A stretch of DNA of 64,000 nt from Megaleporinus macrocephalus. Its lineage: Eukaryota > Chordata > Actinopteri > Characiformes > Anostomidae. The stretch lies in contig CM038711.1 in the NCBI GenBank assembly GCA_021613375.1, forward strand, positions 15,462,576 through 15,526,575. Direction: 5' to 3'. Position numbers and translations under genes: made by a program. Every line of letters begins with the position of its first letter. Within the stretch, counting starts at the first letter, position 1. The notes beneath the pieces are model-generated. The model was given only the letters and a program-made list of their open reading frames with translations. It was not told the DNA's origin and ran no database searches. Positions 56,006-64,000 of this stretch are shown here, in pieces.

Positions 56006-56450
56006 GTGCAGGGCTGGACTAGTAATCTGGCATACCAGGCATTTGCCCAGTGGGCCGACAGTCCTCAGGAGCGGATGCTGTTGGATTTTTTTTTTCTTCC
56101 CTTTTTTTTGAAAAGACAGGCCCACAGTTTAGAGGGGGCGGCCCATTAGCCCATCTTCAATATAGACAGTGGACTGAACCAATCAGAATGTAGGATGAGC
56201 GTGTGTGTTAAAGAAGGGGCAACATGGAGAATCAAGCGGCCGAAAGGGGGTGCGGAGAAGTTACGTGCGAAGAGATTAAAGAGTGTCACTGTAGATGAAG
56301 AGTGTCACTGTAGATGTTATAAAATGTGCTAAGATCACAGACATGTTCGCTGCTGTAGCCTCCACGTCCTCTGTGACAGCAGTGCTCCAGCAACAGCTGG
56401 GAGCAGCCAGAGACGCAGGCTGTGGACAGAGAACCCGAGGGACAGAGTGA
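56006..56450 (+). mobile_element. 5' end of a hAT transposon
   Basis: CAGGGCTGGACTAGTAATCT then GCATACCAGGCATTTGCCCA and GTGGGCCGACAGTCC is the recognisable left end of a fish hAT element. It is followed by AACATGGAGAATCAAGCGGC and the start of a transposase gene. The remainder of the element is missing. Confidence 0.7.
56225..56448 (+). pseudogene. hAT transposase N-terminal remnant
   Basis: From 56234 one frame reads KRPKGGAEKLRAKRLKSV; after a small tandem duplication (GAGTGTCACTGTAGAT twice at 56281-56316) another frame reads VIKCAKITDMFAAVAST. Together these match the start of fish hAT transposases of the ZMYM/TTF-type group, where a KRKxKGGAEKLR run precedes an AKCxKITDMF motif. The frame at the ATG is shifted by one base relative to the KRPKGG run. 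It ends at a stop near 56446, before the BED/TTF or catalytic domains. Non-functional. Confidence 0.65.
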
Positions 56451-57935
56451 GCGGGACAGTGTAGTACGTAAGCAGGTAGTAACGTTAGAATAACATTTGA
56501 GGACTTTGAGGTGATGAATGTTAAAACAGCAAACGTTTAAGACTGAGAAGTGTTGAATGAGCAGCCAGTGTCCATTCAAATATCTAAAACACTACATCAT
56601 AGCGTTTTAGATATTTAGGTTAAAGGTGTGACGAAAGGCTGCATAGTAGTTTGAATTTGTAGCCTCTATGCTGCGGTTCAACATGTTTTAAAAATACTTA
56701 AACACATGAAAAAACTGATCTTAAAACTGCTAATTGATAAGTAAAAGCTTTGCAATTTAAGCTTTACTAAAGTAAGTGTATAAAAGTATTATTAGCAAAA
56801 GGTATGCCTACATTGAATAAAAGTAAGACAGTGTCAAATGCTGATGTGTTGCATGAGTTCACAAAGCCATCCTGTCTGTTTTTAGCCTGATCTAAATGCA
56901 TGTTATAGCTTTTTAAAGGAAGGAGCACCTTTTAACCTGAAGAATTAGAATTGAGCTGCAATATCAGGAAAATTCAGAAAATACATATGTGTAGACAAAA
57001 GTGCTAGAAATACAGTATGTGTAAATTGATTTATTTGCTTTCCACAATGGTAATTTGATAGGCTTCTAAAGTAATGATTCACTGTAAATTTCTAATATGA
57101 TGCTGTTATTGTTTGATAATTGTTATATGATAATAGTAAAATACGCGGAACACATAAATAAATCACTGGTCGGCTGTGCTTGCTGTTGTTGTTGAGATAT
57201 GAGTTACTCATTAACCTCCTTAATTACTCAGCTTATTACATGCAAAGTTTCACATTACTTTATATCTCTAAATTTAGTTCATATTACAGTAAGTTGTGGT
57301 TGATGGCAAGTGATCTTATTTCTCAACATACATTTCTACACAGTAAGTTTGCACCTAGGACCACCCAACCTCATCCTTAACCATCTAAAGTTTATGGACA
57401 TTTGTTCTTGATTTTTGCACATCATCTTGAATTCACTTTTTAACATGGTTTGACATGATACCTTCACATTTCATATGAAAATGTTGGTGCAATCTCTGTC
57501 TATAGTGCAAATTGTTCAGTTTTACACCAAAAAAATGTAGACACACCAAAAAAACAAGAACTATACATGGTAAGATGTGGATGCTGTGTATCTTAGCACC
57601 TGTTCCAAGCCTCCTAAGTCCTGATGTGCCTCAGGTGTGACTTCCAAATGGCAGACAGAATCATATTACTGCACTGTATTATTGTAAAGATATGAACAGA
57701 AACATTTACAAATCTGATGCACGATCACATAGACAGACCTCAAAGGAGTTAACCTTAAAGACAAAGTTCACAAAGTTGCACTTTTATTTGCTTTTATTTT
57801 ATAGTTCAATGAGCTGTTTGCCATACAATTCACCTCCATGATCCATGGCCCTTCAGCATGCGCCCTTTTCATTCTTTTAAGCCATAAAACTGCAATGCCT
57901 CCTATATATGTCAGCCTCTGCTGGTCTTATTCAGT
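56451..57935. other. Non-coding DNA, no gene seen
   Basis: Nothing recognised; AT-rich. Confidence 0.4.
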
Positions 57936-57939
57936 TACT

Positions 57940-58200
57940 GGGTCTTTGGGCTTTTAGATCAACACGATTAAAAGCATAATTAACCTGCCGCAAATATCGA
58001 TTTTCAAAGACATGGGGAATTAAAGCAGTGGGATTAAGGAGCTCATATAGAGAGGGATATAGATCAGTGGCCCTCCAAGCCCTCTGCTACCTCACGGAGC
58101 ACTGCTTTTTTGCTGTAATTGGTCTACTGCTTTCATAGTGCAAACAACTGCCAGAAGCCAAAGGCTCAGGTAAGGCGTAATGAGTCTAGTTTCATAAGGG
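57940..58200. other. Candidate conserved noncoding element
   Basis: Repeat-free block with AAAGCATAATTAACCTGCCG, AAATATCGATTTTCAAAG, GTGGGATTAAGGAGCTCATA and GCTGTAATTGGTCTACTGC, several homeodomain-type cores. No coding potential. Composition-based guess. Confidence 0.3.
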
Positions 58201-58353
58201 CATATTCAGTGTAATGTGGGGTCATCAGCCATTGTTCTGTAAGTCAGCTTATGCTGTAAAGGGTTAGGGCCAGATGCATATAATGTGTCTTGATGAGGCA
58301 GTGCTACATTTTCTATGGCTTAGATAATTATGCAAACTGCTCATAGGACCGCC

Positions 58354-59620
58354 TACAGTCGTGAACCTAAGTTTTAAGAATGGCACAAATTTTGGTTTCC
58401 ACAAAGTTTGCTGCCTCAGTTCTTACAGTGGCCATTTGTATTAACTCTATATTGTGAAGAGTGTTCAGATGAATTGCAAATAATTGCAAAGTCATTCCCT
58501 GCCATGAAAAATGACCATATCACAAAATTTTATGCATTTCAGCCCCTAAAATTACCTGCAAACTTCATTTCAGTGACAATCTCGTTTGCTCAGGAGAAAG
58601 GATTAATGAAGACAAGACAGCTGAGAACACTCTGTCATGCTGATTAGAAGAGCAGACTGGTTGCTTTAAAAGGATAGTGTTGCTTTAAAGTTTTCTTCTG
58701 TTAACCATGGTTACCTCCAAAGAAACACGTGCAGTCATCATTGCATTGCATCAAAAGCATTTCACAGGCAATGACATTGCTGCTTGTAAGATAGCACACC
58801 AATCAACCATTTATCAAATCATCAAGAACTTCAAGGAGAGTGGTTCAATGGCAGTAAAGAAGACTTTAGGGCACCCAAGAAATTCAAGCAAGCATCAGGA
58901 CCATCTCCTTAAGAGGATGCAGCTACGAGAAATGGCTCAGGAATGGCAGAGGGCAGGTGTGAGTGCATCTGAACGCACAGTGAGAAGAAGGCTTTTGGAG
59001 GATGCCCTCGTGTCAAGAGGGGTAGCAAAGAAGCCACTTTTCTCTAGGAAAACAACAATGACAGACTGGCATTCTGCAGGAAGTATAGGGATTATACTGC
59101 AGAAGACTGGGGTAAAGTTATTTTGTTTGCTGAAGCCCCCTTCAGACTGTTTAGGACATCTGTAAAAATGATTGTCTGGAGAAGAAAAGGTGGGTCCTGT
59201 GTCATGCCAACAGTGAAGCATCCTAAGAGCATTCATGTGTGGGGTTGCTTCTCATCCAGGGGAGTGGGTTCACTCAAAAGTCTGCCTAAGAACACTGCCA
59301 TGAATAAGGAATGGTATCATGAAAAAAACATTGAAATTTTGAGTCCATGGCCAGGAAACTCCCCAGAAAATCCCATTGAGGACCTGTTTCTCAAAAAGAG
59401 GAGAAACTGTGATCAAAACTCAGAAACTGTACTCAACTCCAAGCACAGATTAGACATGAACGGTTTCCCATCATTTAAGATTTTGCCTAAAAGCTAATGT
59501 CCTGCACTGTAAATATTAAGTCTTTGCTTAAACTTAAACGGTATTTTAGTAGTATATTTTTGTGGAATTATAGACAGGACCTGACAAAGAACAGCATCCA
59601 CATTCCTGAACAAACTGATA
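58354..59620 (+). mobile_element. Tc1-like element, 3'-truncated
   Basis: The left terminus TACAGTCGTGAACCTAAGTT then TTAAGAATGG is the usual end of this fish Tc1 family, preceded by a possible TA target. A leader of about 350 bases with GGAGAAAGGATTAATGAAGA precedes the transposase gene. No matching right inverted repeat is found; recognisable sequence ends soon after the gene, near 59500-59620. Same family as the derivative at 12901-13492. Confidence 0.8.
58707..59497 (+). pseudogene. Tc1 transposase gene, broken
   Basis: The first frame (58707-59165, 152 codons) opens with MVTSKETRAVIIALHQKHF and a helix-turn-helix pair: STIYQIIKNFKESGSMAVKK and, in the second half, ASERTVRRRLLEDALVSRGV. 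A frameshift near 59095-59125 moves the reading to a second frame (59123-59497): EAPFRLFRTSVKMIVWRRKG, then HPKSIHVWGCFSSRGVGSL and NTAMNKEWY. The usual FSDEAPF reads FAEAPF, so the first catalytic Asp is gone. The segment with the second Asp (QHDGAP), kept in the 13 kb copy, is deleted between NKEWYH and EKNIEILSPWPGNSP. The third acidic residue remains in NPIEDLF. It therefore lacks two of three catalytic residues. The start at 58707 fits the family's MV/MA-T-SKE opening. Confidence 0.88.
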
Positions 59621-61230
59621 ATATTAGTTAAACTGTACTGAAGTTTATCTTTCTACTGCTGCTACCCTAATTATTGCTCTCAACATGCTTTGGTAAGGGA
59701 CAACGAATAAGGACAAAGTGTCTGACCTTTCAACCAACCAAACACATCCCCTTTCATCATCTATGGTTTTATTCAGGGTCATGTTGTCCCATTTGGTCCC
59801 CTTTACTATGTCAAATATACAGACCTAATATGGGGCAAGTGGGGTATTGACAAAAATGTCAGAAAAAAGCAGCAAATGTAAATTATTACATACAGTTACC
59901 AAATGTCAACATGCAACTTTCTGTGATATATTAATTAGTTCAGGCTAGAATATATATTTTCTAACAAGTGTCTCTTTCCTTTCACAACATGATCAAACAT
60001 AGCACAAGATTCACACGAAATGGTTTAATTTTAATATAGTAACCCATGAACTAGTATTCAATACATGAGGGGGGAAAGGTTATTGAATCAACTTTAAAGA
60101 GCAATTCACTATAGAAACATTACGATATAAGCACATTACGAGGCCAGTGCATAGGATAATAATTCTGTTTGCTTTTGGAAGTTCCAAAATAGTATGTTTG
60201 AAACAGTCATTTCAGTATACAACACAGGTAATAAAATACAAGGACAAACAGTAATAATAATTAGGATCCTGCTCACAATTTACTATTGTTGGAACGTTTA
60301 CTGCCTGCATAGATCTGCATCTTTACATTTTCTCATATTAACAGGAACATAAAATACATAATTTATATATAAAATGTTTTTTAATGCATTTATTGTAACT
60401 CTCCATGTTTATTTGATTGTAGTTCTTCAATGTGAGAACAGTGCCAAATTGTCCTGTTGGGATGAATCTGGGAATTATGGGAATATGAAACTCAGTCAGA
60501 AGAGAATAATCTCATCACCATGCTTTAAGCATATGCATAAACAGCATTTGAGAGTACAGTCATCCATCTCAGTATGGTGGTTGGTTACATTTTGACCAAG
60601 TATGTATTTCTGGTGTTCTTTGAAGCATAGTAGGTAAAAAAAAGCTGCTTTTAAAAGGAATTCACTGATACACTCTGAAAAAAAACTCTTCCACTGACTC
60701 TTATTTTACCACACTGTAGTCTTGAAAAGAATAGAAAAATTGAAAGCCTAAATGGGGGAAAAGGGCTATGGTACACTTCAGAAAACAGCAACCTGGAAAA
60801 CTCTCATAGAATCCAAAGCTTTCATCTAAATGAGCCAAAGTTGGTCTTATAATGAAACCTTGCTCTTCTTTTGTGGGAGATCAGTGCAGTTGGAATACAT
60901 GTTGGTACATGTATGGCAGTTTATAAGAATTTATTTCTTATGATTGACAGGCAGCTTGTTTCTAAAACAATAACAAATACAGTAGCCGGCAAACTAACCC
61001 AGTGGGGAAGAAAACAAGTAAAAGCAATATAAATCGTATTCAAATGCCTAGTCTCTTCTCAGAGGACCATTAATAAGTCATCAGTTAATTAATGACATCA
61101 GTTATTGCTTTATCAGTTATGCTCTAGATACAAGAGGCGATGTGTTATGGCATTTTAACTATGGTTAAGGAACTCCAACACCTTTAGTTTGAGTGAGTGG
61201 CAAGCAGATCTCACGCACACAGTGTCCTAG
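59621..61230. other. Non-coding AT-rich DNA, no gene seen
   Basis: Nothing recognised. A 73-codon open frame at 60374 lacks domains. Confidence 0.4.
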
Positions 61231-61235
61231 TTTGT

Positions 61236-61835
61236 ATCTTAGTCAAACTCCACTGTGACGCCGAACAGTCTTAGGTCACATGGGCCAGTCAAAGCTGTTA
61301 ACTGTGATGCAAACCTCTCAGCATGTGGCCCAGTCAGACTACTCAACCACAACACAAAGTCTTCCATGTCTTCTTGCCCGCAGCACAGTCACACTTTACT
61401 GTGGTGGTGGAGTAAGACTAAGTCTTACAGTCCCAGCCCCAGTCAAACCTTTTTTCTGCAATATAAAATGCCCTGGTTGCAGCCCACTCCCGCAACCCAA
61501 TGTTTTCTAAGTCTGCAATCCAGCCAAACTTTGCGCTGGAGTCATATAAGTTTCCCAGCTTGGCCAAGTACTCCACAACAATGAAAACTCCATGGTACAG
61601 GCAAAGGGCTCCAGGTTTGTGGCCAAGTCAAACTCCTCTGCTGCAATGCAAAATTTCTTGACCTATGGATCAGTCAGACTTATCTGCTGTGATGTATAGT
61701 CTCCTGACCCCATGGCCCAGTCAAATTGTTCCACCACAATGCAGAGAGTCCTGACTAGCAGACCAGTCAAACTTCTCTGGCATAATACAAAGTCTTTTGG
61801 CCTACAGCCCAGTCAAACTCCTGCGCGGAAAAGTA
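61236..61835 (+). repeat. 46-bp minisatellite, about 13 diverged units
   Basis: The phrase GGCCCAGTCAAACT recurs with a following C-rich, GCAATGCAAAGTC-like and TCCTGACC-like segment. AGTC anchors fall at 61241, 61287, 61332, 61387, 61441, 61522, 61567, 61626, 61672, 61719, 61765 and 61811, so most spacings are 45-47 bases. The best-kept units are the last five. 46 is not a multiple of three, so the 109- and 76-codon open frames crossing it are not a repeat protein. Confidence 0.85.
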
Positions 61836-64000
61836 AAGTGTCACAACACGCGTCCCAGATAAGCTTCATTGCCAAGTCTTTTAGCTGGTTCCTGATTAAC
61901 GTTGTAAAAAACAAAATCACTATAATAAATGGTTCTGATAGAAAACGTCCAAAAATGTATATTCTTCAATGGCATAACCTCCTCATAATATTCCACCGAT
62001 TTACCTAATTAATCAGTATGTGTTAAATGTGTTGACTGGATTTTATTATTTTTATTTGTGCACTTGTTCAAAGGAATTCCAAAGCTTAGGTTACATAGGT
62101 ATCTAACTAGCATAGCCAGCGCTTTAATGTGGCAAATACCATACATCCCCCCATCCTGGAATTCTGTGCCCCACTAGCACCCCACATCGTTCAAAACTTG
62201 TCTAGACATACCAATTTCTTAGTAATCAGTTTGCCTGCCATGTATTTAAAAAAGGCTGTAAATGTGGCCAATCATATCTTAGAACTGGTGCTATCAATTT
62301 TATTAAAGTTATTACCCTGTAGTAGAAACAGGAGATCCACACTGGACCTTTCTGGATAAGATTAGGAGCCACTTATCTATAAAAAGGCTGCACTGACTGC
62401 TGCTGATAAATGGCAAGCATAATAAAGCTAATGCAGTTGCTCCTACTATAGCAAATACTGCTGAGGAGTGGAAAGCACAAGCAGGAATGAGAGGGGTGGA
62501 CAGTGCTGCTATATAGGGCATCACTCAAGCCCTAGTCCTCTGTGCTGATTAATGGAATTAGTACTGGATGAGGTGACAGTGGTGAAGATCTTTTGGCCTT
62601 GGCCCAGGCAATCTGGAGAACAAGATAACAGCTCCACGCAGGAGACCCCTCTGACCTGCTCTGTCAGTCTGGCATGTTCTCTGTTACAGCAGACACAAGC
62701 TGACACAGGGGCTTTCGATACGCTCCCTGTGCAGACGTGAAGACATGTTCCACTGGGTGGAAACATACCACAGAAGGGAGCTACCTTACATACATTGCTT
62801 GTGCACAGATATGTGTGTGTATTTTTGTGAGATTTTTTTGTTATTGAATCTCAAAATCAAGTTTATGAGGTAGTTTAGTTATGAGGTAAGGACAGCAATC
62901 AATCAATAAGTAATTCAATAAAGCATTCATTGTTTTCAATGATCATTTAAAGGCCAATGCTAAGCTAATTAATTAGATAATCCAATGTTTTGCTTTTTCT
63001 TTTTTTGATTTAGCTTTTTCCTTTCCTAATAAACAGGACAAGTTTTTTTTCTGCTGTATTGTTTTGCATTGTAGGCTCTTCAACGTGAGGTGAATCTCAA
63101 CAAGACCTTTTCCATCTAATACACTGATTTATTAGGGTGCTTATGGTACAAATTAAGTCCTGTATGGACTGTATGCCACTATCAAACAAACTACTGCTAT
63201 CAGAATACAATAATATTCTCAGGAATGAAGTTGGATAAAACAGGCATATAGGGAATACATTGAAAATGAGCACATAGCCTGCATTTTGACTAAAACACTT
63301 ATCTTTTCAAAACATGTATGGCCCAAGATATTGGTCCACGATTGGTCCATGATCAAAAATGCACAGACCTATTTTAGGTTGGGTTGCGCTGCAAAGCACA
63401 GCGTATGTCAAATCAAGAACATTTTGCACTTTTAATTAACAAAATGTTAAACTGCTTTGATTTTATTATGGCCAGCTAGAGTACACTTAACAAAAATAAA
63501 CATGGGACACAAACTTTCACTATATTAGTTGCCCATGGACAATCACAAGTTCAGTAACATCAGTAAACAAAATCCATCTTGCAGCTCATGACATAACATA
63601 GTTATAGCATGGCAATGCCAAAGATATTCTGTGGGGTTTACAATAGGTTTACTAAATGCCAGATAGGAGTTAATAAGCAACATTGTAATGTAGACTTCAA
63701 ATCTCCTGCAGAAAGATTTCAAATTTCCTTTTTGCTTATAAGTTGTTTGTAAGCCAGAGCAATGAATGTAAAAAAAAAAATTCATATTTTAAAAGGATCT
63801 CTCCATCTATAATACAAGACTTCTGTTTTAACTTTCCATTACTCTTCTAGTTCTAAAACCCTAAAGCCCTTTAGGCCATGCTTCTTTTAACATCCAGAGT
63901 ATAATCCATCACACAAAACAAAACAAGCAGCAAAATAAACTGTTCTTATCTTGTAAGAGGTAATGTTTTTTACTGCATGTACTCTCTGCACACGGGACAA
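61836..64000. other. Non-coding DNA to window end, no gene seen
   Basis: 62550-62790 is a moderately GC, repeat-free patch (GGCCTTGGCCCAGGCAATC, CACGCAGGAGACCCCTCTG) with overlapping opposite-strand short open frames and no domain. The rest is AT-rich. Nothing is recognised. Confidence 0.4.

Noticed and set aside
61255..61584. 109-codon open frame as a repeat protein
   Set aside because: The unit length of 46 bases does not keep frame, and translation shows no repeated peptide.
61236..61835. CRISPR-like array
   Set aside because: Units are adjacent and diverged along their whole length, with no unique spacers; the setting is a vertebrate genome.

Overview
This window reads as a gene-poor stretch of teleost fish nuclear DNA. 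It is AT-rich, I find no intact host protein-coding gene, no rRNA gene and no genuine tRNA gene, and nearly all recognisable coding matter is transposon relics. The transposon mix (Tc1-like elements, chromodomain-type Ty3/gypsy, L2/Rex-like LINE pieces, hAT pieces, large fold-back MITEs) is typical of fish. The particular fold-back family and its associated Tc1-like element point loosely to an ostariophysan (characin, electric fish or catfish relative); that is inference from memory of such genomes, not a search. 

Layout: 0-8.9 kb is mostly single-copy-looking DNA with a fold-back MITE piece (about 200-450), a degenerate CTAGCC-rich minisatellite in two blocks around an (AT)n array, and a LINE 3' end with an ATT tail (5.9-6.4 kb). 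8.96-12.02 kb is a nest: a decayed Tc1-like element holds a Ty3/gypsy-type solo LTR (target duplication TTAGG), which itself holds a second Tc1-like element. 12.9-14.5 kb has a Tc1 deletion derivative joined to a LINE RT scrap, then an hAT-like inverted-repeat element. 15.1-16.7 kb has a fold-back MITE butted against a decayed Tc1-like element with similar termini. 20.0-20.75 kb is a full fold-back MITE; 21.85-22.5 kb an LTR with a scrap of internal sequence; 25.1-28.8 kb a cluster of short MITEs, a decayed Tc1 relic and another fold-back piece; 29.915-30.204 kb a clean solo LTR with target duplication CTAAG; 35.4-35.96 kb a LINE RT fragment. 

38.86-43.71 kb is the richest feature: a nearly full-span, minus-strand Ty3/gypsy chromovirus-like retrotransposon with gag, protease, RT, RNase H, integrase and chromodomain remnants. 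It is broken by stops, frameshifts and internal deletions, and its LTRs carry 46-54 bp pyrimidine-rich tandem repeats next to tRNA-like sequence. 45-64 kb holds another MITE, two long polypyrimidine tracts each beside a (TA)n array, an hAT-type nonautonomous element (50.4-51.8 kb), two more Tc1 relics (54.9 and 58.35 kb), the start of an hAT transposase gene (56.0-56.45 kb) and a 46-bp minisatellite (61.24-61.83 kb). 

Between these lie blocks of moderately GC, TAAT-rich, non-repetitive sequence that look like candidate conserved noncoding elements, which would suit a gene desert or giant intron near a developmental gene. That cannot be settled without alignment to other genomes. No CRISPR array, operon or bacterial-type system is present, and I saw no convincing wholly new biological system. 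The least ordinary items are the three-level nest, the tRNA-like cores beside the gypsy LTRs, the shared-terminus fold-back/Tc1 pair and the mirrored polypyrimidine/(TA)n blocks.
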